Positions 8,735-16,398 of a stretch of DNA of 41,997 bases are shown here, one piece after another. The stretch is taken from assembly GCF_013344765.1 (NCBI RefSeq), contig NZ_JABVBF010000007.1:1-41997 (forward strand), read 5' to 3'. This stretch comes from Acinetobacter lactucae. Its GTDB lineage: Bacteria; Pseudomonadota; Gammaproteobacteria; Pseudomonadales; Moraxellaceae. Every line of letters begins with the position of its first letter. The first letter of the stretch is position 1. The notes under the pieces were generated by a model. That model made no database searches and was not told the DNA's origin. It worked only from the letters and a program-made list of their open reading frames with translations. The translations under genes were made by a program, and so were the position numbers.

Positions 8735-10714
8735 ATGAGTCTTGCAAAATTAATTAATGAACTAAATGCTCAGCAAAAAAAAGCAGCCACCACGTCTGCA
8801 CAGAACTGTTTAGTTTTGGCGGGCGCTGGTTGTGGCAAGACTAAGACAATTGTTGCTCGTGCCGCCTATTTAATTGACCAAGGCTTACCAGCGAATCAAA
8901 TCCAGATTTTAACGTTTACTCGACGTGCTGCGAGTGAAATTGTTGCAAGAGTAGAGCAGCATGTAGGAGCACAGGCAAAGGGCCTAAGAGCTTCAACTTT
9001 TCATACTTTTTGTATGTATTTACTGCGCCGTAATCCACAAGCTTTTGGCTTAAATCAATTTAGTATTATTGATCGTGATGACCAGTTGCTCATGTTTCGG
9101 CTATTACGTGGTAAAGACAAAGATAATGTTTTACCTAAAGCAGCAGAGCTGTGCGATCTATATTCCTATGCTCGAAATACTCAAACTAAGCTTTCTGAAG
9201 CATTAATCAAACAGCTTCCAGATGCATATGAGCATAAAACTCAAATTGCTGAGTTGATGAAAACTTATGAACATCGTAAAAGAGAGCGTAATTTTTTAGA
9301 TTACGACGATATTTTGTCGATTGTGGCTGTTCATTTACAAAACTCAGAAGCGTTGACTAATTGGGTGGCAGGCTTCTGTCAGGCATTGCTAGTTGATGAA
9401 ATGCAAGATACAAACCCTTTGCAATGGGCTTTATTGCAGCCTTTAATTGGTAAAGTAGAGTTGTTTTGCGTGGGTGATGATGCCCAGTCAATTTATGGTT
9501 TTCGCGGTGCAGATTTTGAAAATATTCACTCTTTTAAAGAACGAATACCTGATGCAGAAGTTCTTACACTCGCTTTAAATTATCGTTCGACCCAAGAAAT
9601 CTTAGATTTATCGAACTGGCTGTTGGCACATAGCCCAATTGATTATCAAAAACAGCTACAAGCGCATCGTGGTCAAGGGCAAAAGCCACAGCTACATTTG
9701 TTTGGTAATGAGTTTGAAGAAGCAAACTGGATTGCACAAGATTTAATAACGCGTCATCAGCAAGGTGCAAACTGGTATGATCATATGGTGTTAGTCCGTT
9801 CTGGCTATAGTGCCCGATACCTAGAAGGGGCTTTTATTGCTGCTGAAATACCTTATCGCTTTATTGGTGGAGTAAAACTTCTTGAGTCGGCCCATGTAAA
9901 GGATGTACTGAGCTTGCTACGTATTGTGAGTAACCCTCACGATGATTTGGCCTGGATGCGGTTTTTAACCTTGTGGGACGGTATTGGCGATGTTGGCGCG
10001 AGTAAGTTAGCCCAAGAGCTAATGGGAATCGCTGATGTTGAAGAACGCTGTCAACGACTTGAACGCCATGGTAAGGTCCCTTTACAAGCGATTTTAATTT
10101 TAAAACAGCTAGATGTATTACAGCAGCATGTTGAAGCAAGTATTGGCTTGGCTCTAGATGCTTTAGGTGAACAGCTAGAGCAAAATTATAAAACTAAAGA
10201 CTGGTCACGCCGTTTAAAAGACTTTGATTTGGTTAAGCAACTTGCGCGTAAGCATGCCTCGTTAGGTGAGTTTCTTGAGGAGTACGTGCTTGAACCTATT
10301 TCAGTTTCTGAAATTGAAAAAGCAGCTGATCAAGATTTGGTAACTTTAATTACGATTCATTCAGCTAAGGGTGCCGAACAGAAAGTTTGTTATGTACCTC
10401 ATGTATCGCCAAATCAATACCCTTATGCAAGAGCACAGGGTGATTTTGACGATGTTGAGGAAGAACGCCGTGTACTGTATGTCGCCTTAACGCGTGCTGA
10501 AAATGAATTAATCTTGACGAAGCAAAATCTTAATACGTGGTCACAAGACACGTATGACGAGCAAGGTCGTAAAGTCGAGAGTTATTTCTTAAATGATTTG
10601 CCTACACATTTAGTTCAAGCAAAGATACATAGACAAGTACCTCAGCAATTTACTAAAAAACAATGGAACAGATCTCCTGCAGTAAATTTAGGTTTTGGTA
10701 TCGATCTGGACTAA
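8735..10714 (+). CDS. UvrD/Rep-like superfamily 1 DNA helicase
   Basis: An ATP-dependent 3'-5' helicase of the UvrD/Rep/PcrA group (659 aa from the chosen ATG). In order: Q-motif LNAQQKKA, Walker A AGAGCGKT near residue 30, motif Ia LTFTRRAASEI, motif II LLVDEMQDTN near residue 220, motif III YGFRGAD, motif IV LNYRST, motif V TIHSAKGAE, and motif VI RRVLYVALTRAENEL. Two motifs differ from the canonical family, DEMQD for DEFQD and KGAE for KGLE. This suggests a lineage-specific paralogue rather than Rep or UvrD itself. The frame is open 28 codons upstream but those codons run through a terminator, so I start at the ATG before SLAKLINEL; the ribosome-binding site there is weak. Its DNA substrate is unknown. 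Confidence 0.88.
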   Translation: MSLAKLINELNAQQKKAATTSAQNCLVLAGAGCGKTKTIVARAAYLIDQGLPANQIQILTFTRRAASEIVARVEQHVGAQAKGLRASTFHTFCMYLLRRNPQAFGLNQFSIIDRDDQLLMFRLLRGKDKDNVLPKAAELCDLYSYARNTQTKLSEALIKQLPDAYEHKTQIAELMKTYEHRKRERNFLDYDDILSIVAVHLQNSEALTNWVAGFCQALLVDEMQDTNPLQWALLQPLIGKVELFCVGDDAQSIYGFRGADFENIHSFKERIPDAEVLTLALNYRSTQEILDLSNWLLAHSPIDYQKQLQAHRGQGQKPQLHLFGNEFEEANWIAQDLITRHQQGANWYDHMVLVRSGYSARYLEGAFIAAEIPYRFIGGVKLLESAHVKDVLSLLRIVSNPHDDLAWMRFLTLWDGIGDVGASKLAQELMGIADVEERCQRLERHGKVPLQAILILKQLDVLQQHVEASIGLALDALGEQLEQNYKTKDWSRRLKDFDLVKQLARKHASLGEFLEEYVLEPISVSEIEKAADQDLVTLITIHSAKGAEQKVCYVPHVSPNQYPYARAQGDFDDVEEERRVLYVALTRAENELILTKQNLNTWSQDTYDEQGRKVESYFLNDLPTHLVQAKIHRQVPQQFTKKQWNRSPAVNLGFGIDLD

Positions 10715-10787
10715 ACTACTGTATAAGACGCTGTGATTACTTAAATGTATATTGGCCCTCCCTTTTATTGCCAATTAAGGTTAGAAA

Positions 10788-11027
10788 ATGAAGATATTAG
10801 TTCGTAATTTAGATCGTGCTGTAAGTGAAACTGAAGTTTTAGAGTTGTTTAAGGCATATGGTAAAGTTGATACATGTGTTCTGGTGACTGATAAAGATAC
10901 GGGTAAATCGAAAGGCTTTGGTTTTGTTGAAATGCCTAATCCCCGTGAAGCGATTAAGGCAATTAAAGGCTTAAATACGCTTAAAGTTAAAGGCTATGGA
11001 ATTCGAGTTAAAGCAGCCGAAGAATAA
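10788..11027 (+). CDS. Single-RRM RNA-binding protein
   Basis: A 79-aa protein consisting of one RNA-recognition motif. RNP2 is ILVRNL at residues 3-8 and RNP1 is KGFGFVEM near residue 43, with the aromatic residues that stack on RNA bases. There is no glycine-rich tail and no second domain. Bacterial single-RRM proteins of this kind are often stress- or cold-responsive, but the targets are unknown here. AAGG lies nine bases before the ATG. The ASCH-domain gene follows after nine bases on the same strand, so the two are probably one operon and may act on the same RNA pathway. Confidence 0.88.
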   Translation: MKILVRNLDRAVSETEVLELFKAYGKVDTCVLVTDKDTGKSKGFGFVEMPNPREAIKAIKGLNTLKVKGYGIRVKAAEE

Positions 11028-11036
11028 GTTTTCCTG

Positions 11037-11399
11037 ATGAAAAGACAATTTTTAGCTCTCTCGATTGTAACGCCAAATGGTCTTCGTATCGCTGAAGGTA
11101 TAAAAACACTTGAAGTGCGTTCATGGGTACCTACCCAGTTACCAGTGAAAGATCTATTAATTGTCGAAAACCAGAACTTTCTGGACAAAGAGACTGATGA
11201 AGAGGAAGGAGTTGCTGTTGCTTTAGTTGATGTCGACTCTGTTCATGCTTGGCGAAATGACGAGGTCAATTTAGCCTGTGCATCTGCTTGGAGTGAAGGG
11301 TATTTTGCTTGGATTTTAAGTAATGTGCGCCCTATAAAACAGCCAGTAAAAATTTTAGCTAAACGTAAAATTTATCAAGTTGAGCTGGATTTACCATAA
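11037..11399 (+). CDS. ASCH domain protein
   Basis: A 120-aa protein with the ASCH (PUA-like) beta-barrel signature: an N-terminal LALSIVTPNG strand, GIKTLEVRSW, then a LLIVENQ strand and a later AVALVDVDSV strand. ASCH domains are predicted or known to bind nucleic acids or modified nucleosides; E. coli YqfB, a small member, hydrolyses N4-acetylcytidine. I cannot tell from sequence whether this protein shares that activity. It follows the single-RRM gene after nine bases and has little ribosome-binding site of its own, so translational coupling is likely. A DUF6586-like gene follows. Confidence 0.8.
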   Translation: MKRQFLALSIVTPNGLRIAEGIKTLEVRSWVPTQLPVKDLLIVENQNFLDKETDEEEGVAVALVDVDSVHAWRNDEVNLACASAWSEGYFAWILSNVRPIKQPVKILAKRKIYQVELDLP

Positions 11400-11479
11400 A
11401 TAACGTTGATTTTATCAATGGAGTCGTTAAGCTAAGAATAGCTGTTGCAATGGCGATTTTAAAACAGGAAAGTTTATTT

Positions 11480-11983
11480 ATGTCACGTGTTGCTCGTTAT
11501 CATGCCGATCGTACCAATCAGAAGCTCTATTTTGCACGTCTAGCGTGTCAACAGGCAGAGCAGACCGATCATGTGCAACAGGTACAAGCTTACCGTGAAG
11601 CAGCTGTATTTCATTTACATGGCGCAATGTTAGCCTTCTTGCAAGAATTGGTACGTTATTACCGTTTAAATGATTTGCAACCCACTTTAAAATCTATTGA
11701 GGAACATATGGCGGCAAAAGGACAAGTTTCTCCTGAAGTGTCCGTTTTGCAGCAATTAGCAAAAGATGGTTTTGTTGCAGAGTTAAAACGAGCTTATCGT
11801 ATGTGCCAATACGCTCCGGAACCAAAAGAACCGACGCCAGAAGAAGAAACTTCTTCTAATCTGATTATTAAAGTGACACAAGGGCCGCAATCTTGGTTGC
11901 CAGATGTTAAAATTTTGCGTGAATGGCACCGAGAATTAAGTCATTTAATTGATGGTTTTCGTAACGAAATGGTCGAGTTCTAA
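11480..11983 (+). CDS. DUF6586-like conserved protein
   Basis: A 167-aa soluble, mostly helical protein resembling the DUF6586 group found beside topA-region genes in Pseudomonas and relatives. The N-terminus (SRVARYHADRTNQKLYFARL) and the helical core with AAVFHLHGAMLAFLQELVRYY are the most characteristic parts. An acidic proline-rich linker near residues 115-125 precedes a C-terminal helical segment. The frame opens ten codons earlier, but AGGAA at 11466-11470 is nine bases before the ATG at 11480, so I use that start. Function is unknown. The family name is from memory of sequence pattern and is moderately certain. Confidence 0.7.
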   Translation: MSRVARYHADRTNQKLYFARLACQQAEQTDHVQQVQAYREAAVFHLHGAMLAFLQELVRYYRLNDLQPTLKSIEEHMAAKGQVSPEVSVLQQLAKDGFVAELKRAYRMCQYAPEPKEPTPEEETSSNLIIKVTQGPQSWLPDVKILREWHRELSHLIDGFRNEMVEF

Positions 11984-12002
11984 AATTAAACTGCCTAGGT
12001 GC

Positions 12003-12031
12003 TTGAAATTTAGACTAGGTGTGCCTATATA
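12003..12031 (+). promoter_or_regulatory. Sigma-70 promoter for the gene at 12096
   Basis: TTGAAA at 12003-12008 and TATATA at 12026-12031 are separated by exactly 17 bases. Transcription would start near 12038 and give a leader of about 58 bases to the ATG at 12096. Confidence 0.65.
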
Positions 12032-12095
12032 AATAAGACAAGAGATGCAAAGTGCAAGGGTGCTTTGCCACCATGTTGAAACATGGAGGAAGTAT

Positions 12096-12374
12096 ATGTC
12101 TATACAGCAATTGAAAGAGTTATTTGGAAATCAAGAAGCAGTGTTGGAATTAGTTCAACTCGAAGGTGGTGAACTCGCCTTGCGTAATGCAGGTTCTGAG
12201 AATGAACCCTTGGTTAAAATTCAATTTAGCGATGAAGTTAAAGCAATCTTGGGTGAGCAGACTCCAGTTGTTGCTCAGCACATGATTCAGGCTGCATTGT
12301 TTGGACTGCTGGAAAAGCAGGTAAACGAGTGGCAGGCTGAGGTATTAGACGAACAGCCTAAATTCTTGAGTTAA
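12096..12374 (+). CDS. Small conserved hypothetical protein
   Basis: A 92-aa acidic soluble protein that I do not recognise. It begins SIQQLKELFGNQEAVLELVQ and has mixed helix and strand character with no cysteine and no catalytic motif. The frame is open 17 codons upstream, but a strong GGAGGA at 12085-12090 sits five bases before the ATG at 12096, so I choose that start. A 6-bp hairpin (CCATGT/ACATGG, 12071-12086) overlaps the first two bases of that ribosome-binding site and might modulate initiation. The gene has its own promoter upstream and a terminator directly after the stop codon. Confidence 0.75.
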   Translation: MSIQQLKELFGNQEAVLELVQLEGGELALRNAGSENEPLVKIQFSDEVKAILGEQTPVVAQHMIQAALFGLLEKQVNEWQAEVLDEQPKFLS

Positions 12375-12404
12375 AAAAAGCGTACTCTTGAGTACGCTTT
12401 TTTA
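12374..12404. terminator. Bidirectional terminator between 12096 gene and ybaL-like gene
   Basis: AAAAAGCGTACT and AGTACGCTTTTT flank a short CTTG loop, with A-tract on the left and T-tract on the right. It begins at the stop codon of the plus-strand gene and ends five bases before the end of the convergent antiporter gene. Confidence 0.88.
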
Positions 12405-12408
12405 TGTG

Positions 12409-14118
12409 TTAATGAGTCGTTGACTGATGAGCAATCTCGATCTGATTTAATATATGGTGGCTCATATTCTTTGCCATTTCTTCTTTTGCATAGAACACTT
12501 CGCCAATATTTTCGTCACGGATAACAGCAGCTTCTTCTTTGCTTTCTGCACAAATTAATACCTGAATTCGAGGGTTTAATTGCTTTGCAATCGCCACAAT
12601 GCGGTGAATATCTAAAATATCCATAGGTGAGATCACCAACAAGCGTGCATGCATGATATGTGCTTGGATTAAAACACTCGGTTCAGTAGCAACACCGCTC
12701 ACAGCAGCAATATTTGCGTTACGCAATTTTTCTACGATTTCGCGATTCTCTTCTGCAATGACGACCTTGATATTTTCATTAATTAAATTTTCAGTGATGC
12801 GTCGTCCTACACCGCCATATCCGACAATTACAACCTGATCACGTAAGTAAGCTTGATCAACTTCATCGGGTAACATTGCTAATGGGTCACCGCTACGTTC
12901 AAGAAGACGCGCTAAGTGAGAACGTTCACGAATCCAGCGTTGTACAGGCTCAATCGCTGAGAAAATGAAAGAGTTCAGCGTAATTGAAAATAAAGCGCCT
13001 GCTAGAATCAAGTTTTGAGCTTCTAAGCTTAATAGTTCTAAAGAAACACCAAGGGTCGCCAAAATAAATGAAAACTCACCAATTTGTGCAAGGCTTGCCC
13101 CGACTGTTAAAGCCGTATTGATTGGATAGCGGAAGAATAAAACCAATGCCATTGCAGCAAGTGTCTTACCTACCATAATAATCGCGATAACAGCTAAAAT
13201 ATGGAGCGGACTCTCCACCAGAATATGTGGATCAAACAGCATGCCCACAGAAACGAAAAATAAAATCGAGAAAATTTCACGTAGTGGGAGAGTCTCTTCT
13301 TCAGCACGATGACTAAAGTCTGATTCTTTAACGACCATACCCGCAAAGAATGCTCCTAAAGCCATTGAAACCCCAAAGATGGCATATGAACCATAGGCAA
13401 TCGAAACGGCAGCAGCGACGACAGTCAGCGTAAATAGCTCTCTTGAACCTAAACGTGCAACGAACTGCATAATAATAGGCACAACGCGCTTGCCTACAAT
13501 GAGCATAAAGGCAATAAAGCCAATCACTTTTAATAAGGTTATCCCAAGAGTTAACCAGATATTGCCGTCTGCACCTGCTGGTGCTTTTCCACCGATTAAA
13601 ACTGCTGTAGCCGGAAGGAGTACTAACACAAGTACCATCACCAAATCTTCGACTAATAGCCAACCCACAGCAATTTTGCCGTTAACTGAATCTAAAAGAC
13701 CTCTGTCTCCTAAGGCTTTTAATAGTACAACTGTACTCGCACACGATAGACTTAAGCCAAAAACGAGTGCTGAACCAAAACTCCAGCCCCATAGCATTGA
13801 AACGCCAATACCAAGTAAGGTTGCAACAGCGATCTGTAAAATTGCACCTGGTAAGGCAATACGCCGAACGAGTAATAAATCTTTTAATGAAAAGTGCATC
13901 CCTACACCAAACATCAGGAACATGACCCCGAGTTCTGCGAGTTGGTTGGCCAGATGAATATCTGCAACGATACCCGGTGTATTTGGACTAATAATAATTC
14001 CGGCAATTAAATAGCCGATAAGAGGAGGAAGGCGTAATCGGGCTGCAAGATAGCCAAAAATGAGAGCAACGCCGAAACCAACAGCAAGTAAAATAATTAA
14101 ATCTACGTCATGCGGCAC
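12409..14118 (-). CDS. ybaL: CPA2 family cation:proton antiporter, YbaL/Kef type
   Basis: A 569-aa inner-membrane transporter of the monovalent cation:proton antiporter-2 family. About 12 hydrophobic helices fill residues 1-395, including LPPLIGYLIAGIIISPNTPG, the ELGVMFLMFGVGMHFSLKDL segment and the VEDLVMVLVLVLLP helix with an acidic residue at the ion site. The C-terminal RCK-N nucleotide-binding domain starts at VVIVGYGGVGRRI (about residue 428). There is no second C-terminal RCK-C domain. The protein aligns from memory with E. coli YbaL more closely than with KefB or KefC. The start codon is GTG, with AAGGAG six bases upstream. It would export K+ or Na+ against protons; the actual ion and ligand are not evident. 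Confidence 0.88.
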   Translation of the reverse strand: MPHDVDLIILLAVGFGVALIFGYLAARLRLPPLIGYLIAGIIISPNTPGIVADIHLANQLAELGVMFLMFGVGMHFSLKDLLLVRRIALPGAILQIAVATLLGIGVSMLWGWSFGSALVFGLSLSCASTVVLLKALGDRGLLDSVNGKIAVGWLLVEDLVMVLVLVLLPATAVLIGGKAPAGADGNIWLTLGITLLKVIGFIAFMLIVGKRVVPIIMQFVARLGSRELFTLTVVAAAVSIAYGSYAIFGVSMALGAFFAGMVVKESDFSHRAEEETLPLREIFSILFFVSVGMLFDPHILVESPLHILAVIAIIMVGKTLAAMALVLFFRYPINTALTVGASLAQIGEFSFILATLGVSLELLSLEAQNLILAGALFSITLNSFIFSAIEPVQRWIRERSHLARLLERSGDPLAMLPDEVDQAYLRDQVVIVGYGGVGRRITENLINENIKVVIAEENREIVEKLRNANIAAVSGVATEPSVLIQAHIMHARLLVISPMDILDIHRIVAIAKQLNPRIQVLICAESKEEAAVIRDENIGEVFYAKEEMAKNMSHHILNQIEIAHQSTTH

Positions 14119-14221
14119 TAAAAACTCCTTTTACGTGAGTTAGGCTAAAGACAAGCATAAAAAATGCCAAGGCGGAATGTAGAGAAAGTTTAACAAAAAG
14201 GTAGGTATAAAAAAAATGCAA

Positions 14222-14254
14222 AAAAAAACGACTTCATAGAGAAGTCGTTTTTTT
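14222..14254 (-). terminator. Terminator of the rpmB-rpmG operon
   Basis: AAAACGACTTC (14225-14235) pairs with GAAGTCGTTTT (14241-14251) around ATAGA. The minus-strand read ends in a run of T. It lies 11 bases beyond the rpmG stop and is nearly symmetrical, so it can stop either strand. Confidence 0.88.
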
Positions 14255-14265
14255 CGAGGCTAAAA

Positions 14266-14421
14266 TTATTTGATTTTAGCTTCTTTGAAAATCACGTGTT
14301 GACGGATTTTTGGATCAAATTTTTTGATTTCCATTTTTTCCGGCATAGTACGTTTGTTTTTAGTCGTGGTATAGAAGTAACCTGTACCAGCTGAAGAAAC
14401 GAGGCGAATCTTATCACGCAT
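14266..14421 (-). CDS. rpmG: 50S ribosomal protein L33
   Basis: A 51-aa basic protein of the large ribosomal subunit. The sequence starts [20 protein letters not shown] and continues [20 protein letters not shown] before a lysine-rich end, which is the L33 pattern. It has no CxxC pair, so it is the zinc-free (C-minus) form. The gene begins 12 bases after rpmB with GGAG ahead of the ATG and ends 11 bases before the shared terminator. It is cotranscribed with rpmB, the usual arrangement. Confidence 0.97.
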
Positions 14422-14433
14422 TGCTCAGACTCC

Positions 14434-14670
14434 TTAGATCTTTTGACCTTGAGCACGAAGGTCTGCAACAACCTTTTCGATACCCAATTTGTCAATAATA
14501 CGCATACCTTTAGTGGTTAAACGAAGACGTACAAAACGTTTTTCGCTTTCTAACCAGAAACGGTGGTGGTGCAGGTTCGGCTCGAACCGGCGCTTGGTTT
14601 TGTTGTTGGCGTGTGAGACGTTGTTACCAACGACTGGACGCTTGCCGGTAACTTGGCAAACCTTAGACAT
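14434..14670 (-). CDS. rpmB: 50S ribosomal protein L28
   Basis: A 78-aa basic protein of the large subunit. [20 protein letters not shown] followed by the [12 protein letters not shown] stretch is diagnostic for L28, and the protein is full length. The only cysteine is Cys5, so the four-cysteine zinc form is absent, matching the zinc-free L33 beside it. Transcription should start from the strong promoter at 14754-14782, and rpmG follows in the same operon. Confidence 0.97.
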
Positions 14671-14753
14671 GGTGTAACTCCATTGATTCAGCCAACAGCA
14701 AATCTGTGGCCAGTCATACTAAATGTAAACGGATGAATTCATTCAAGGGGCGT

Positions 14754-14782
14754 TTTATACCAAAAATACGATTAAAAGACAA
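14754..14782 (-). promoter_or_regulatory. Sigma-70 promoter of rpmB-rpmG
   Basis: On the minus strand TTGTCT (14782-14777) and TATAAA (14759-14754) are separated by exactly 17 bases, and an AT-rich stretch lies upstream. Transcription would begin about 75 bases before rpmB, downstream of the aldehyde dehydrogenase terminator. Confidence 0.75.
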
Positions 14783-14793
14783 GCGAAATTGGT

Positions 14794-14830
14794 AAAAACG
14801 AGGCATGATTTAGTATAACAGATCATGCCT
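14794..14830 (-). terminator. Terminator of the aldehyde dehydrogenase gene
   Basis: AGGCATGAT (14801-14809) and ATCATGCCT (14822-14830) form a perfect 9-bp stem. On the minus strand it is followed by CGTTTTT. It begins eight bases after the stop codon of the gene. Confidence 0.82.
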
Positions 14831-14837
14831 TGATCAG

Positions 14838-16286
14838 TTAGCGCAACAAGGTTTTCGAAATGAAACGATGAATAGGCTTATTGAACGGTGGAAGAATGTA
14901 TTTAAGGCTATAGAGTTTTGGATTCGACATCACCGAACGCTCATGAGAAAGGCTAAAAAAGCCCTCTGGTCCGTGATATTTACCCATACCTGATGCGCCA
15001 ATTCCGCCAAAAGGTAAATCATCTTGTGCAACATGGGTAATCACCATGTTAATCCCGAAATGCCCTGAATGGGTGTGCTGTGCAATATAGTCAGCTCGCG
15101 CTTGATCATAGTCAAAATAATACATCGCTAAAGGACGAGGGCGGCTATTAATAAACTCGATCACTTCTTCTATCTGATCATATTCTAAGATTGGTAGAAT
15201 AGGCCCGAAGATTTCATTTTGCATAATATCCATTGCAGTTGTTACACCAGTAACTAAAGTCGGCGCAATTTTACGGACATCATCTAAAATTTCATTTTGC
15301 GGGTTAATTTCAACAATACGTGCACCTTGATCACGAGCATTTTCGAGATAGCCCTGAATACGGTTGTACTGTTTATCATTAATAATAGAAGTATAGTCAT
15401 TGTTGTTACGGAAATGAGGGTACATTCCAGCCACAATCAATTTAAAGTTTTCAATGAACTCGGCAGTTTTGCCTCTTGGTAAGAAAATATGATCCGGTGC
15501 AACACAAGTTTGTCCCGCATTCCATAATTTTCCTACCGCAATACGTTGAGCTACATCTTTCATATCCATTGATGCATGCACGAGGGCAGGAGATTTTCCG
15601 CCTAACTCAAGAATCACGGGAACTAGGTTTTGGGCTGCGGCTGCCATTACTGTTTTACCAACAGAGGTTGAGCCTGTGAAAATCATTTTGTCAAAAGGCA
15701 AATGACTAAACGCATCTGAAATAACGCCACCACCATTTACTACAGCAACTAATTCTTGTGGGAATGCTTCTGCCAATGCACTTTCAAGCACTCGTCCAAA
15801 GTTTGGAGAAGCGCTAGAGATTTTGATCATGGCATGGTTGCCTGCAGCGAGCGCACATATTAAAGGCCCCACTGAAAGCAATAATGGGTAATTCCACGGG
15901 GTAATAATACCAATGACACCCATAGGTTGGTATTGTACCCAACCTTTTGCAGGTTGATGTAATACACTAATATGGCGTTTTGATGGTTTCATCCATGCAG
16001 TTAGATGCTTACTGTAATATTTAATTTGTTCCAAACTGGTGAGTAGCTCACCAATTTTTGTTTCCATAACTGCACGATTGCCATAATCAAGGTTAATTGC
16101 TTCGGCAATCTGATCTTGATATTTTACCAAGACTCTTTTAAGACGAGCTAAACGATCAATACGCTCTTTAGCAGTGGGTACCGGATGGCGTAGGTAAGCC
16201 AGCTTTTGTTGTTCAAGCAAATCATGTAAATGCTTAACATCATAAGGAAGCTGAGTCTCTGGATTTGTTTTTGTTTGACTGTTCAT
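14838..16286 (-). CDS. Coniferyl aldehyde dehydrogenase-type NAD(P)-dependent ALDH
   Basis: A 482-aa class 3-like aldehyde dehydrogenase that oxidises an aldehyde to its acid. The sequence has GVIGIITPWNYPLLLS in the cofactor domain, IFTGSTSVGK at the nucleotide-binding loop, and VILELGGKSPALV with the general-base Glu. The catalytic nucleophile is Cys261 in NAGQTCVAPDH. A hydrophobic, basic C-terminal tail (PFNKPIHRFISKTLLR) resembles the membrane-associating tails of this ALDH branch. The best match from memory is the coniferyl aldehyde dehydrogenase group, but related enzymes act on long-chain aliphatic aldehydes, so the substrate is open. It is divergent from a TetR-type gene with a perfect palindrome between them, which suggests inducible expression. 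Confidence 0.85.
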   Translation of the reverse strand: MNSQTKTNPETQLPYDVKHLHDLLEQQKLAYLRHPVPTAKERIDRLARLKRVLVKYQDQIAEAINLDYGNRAVMETKIGELLTSLEQIKYYSKHLTAWMKPSKRHISVLHQPAKGWVQYQPMGVIGIITPWNYPLLLSVGPLICALAAGNHAMIKISSASPNFGRVLESALAEAFPQELVAVVNGGGVISDAFSHLPFDKMIFTGSTSVGKTVMAAAAQNLVPVILELGGKSPALVHASMDMKDVAQRIAVGKLWNAGQTCVAPDHIFLPRGKTAEFIENFKLIVAGMYPHFRNNNDYTSIINDKQYNRIQGYLENARDQGARIVEINPQNEILDDVRKIAPTLVTGVTTAMDIMQNEIFGPILPILEYDQIEEVIEFINSRPRPLAMYYFDYDQARADYIAQHTHSGHFGINMVITHVAQDDLPFGGIGASGMGKYHGPEGFFSLSHERSVMSNPKLYSLKYILPPFNKPIHRFISKTLLR

Positions 16287-16319
16287 CGGTACTTACCAAA
16301 TATATTGATATACTTATTT

Positions 16320-16339
16320 TTTAGAGTAAATACTCTAAA
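16320..16339. promoter_or_regulatory. Palindromic operator for the TetR regulator
   Basis: TTTAGAGTA (16320-16328) and TACTCTAAA (16331-16339) form a perfect inverted repeat around AA. It is centred 43 bases from the aldehyde dehydrogenase start and 69 from the tetR start. Its size and symmetry fit a TetR dimer site that could control both genes. Confidence 0.6.
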
Positions 16340-16398
16340 TAGTCAAGTCAGTTTATGTGTTCAAGTCTTAACCATGTGAATTATTAAAGGTTATTAAA

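Noticed and set aside
11998-12022. Direct repeat CTAGGTG/CTAGGTG upstream of the 12096 gene as an operator
   Set aside because: Short, and overlapping the promoter spacer; no regulator or symmetry to support it.
13490-13957. 155-codon plus-strand frame inside the antiporter gene
   Set aside because: Antisense shadow of a conserved transmembrane protein; no ribosome-binding site and no recognisable domain.
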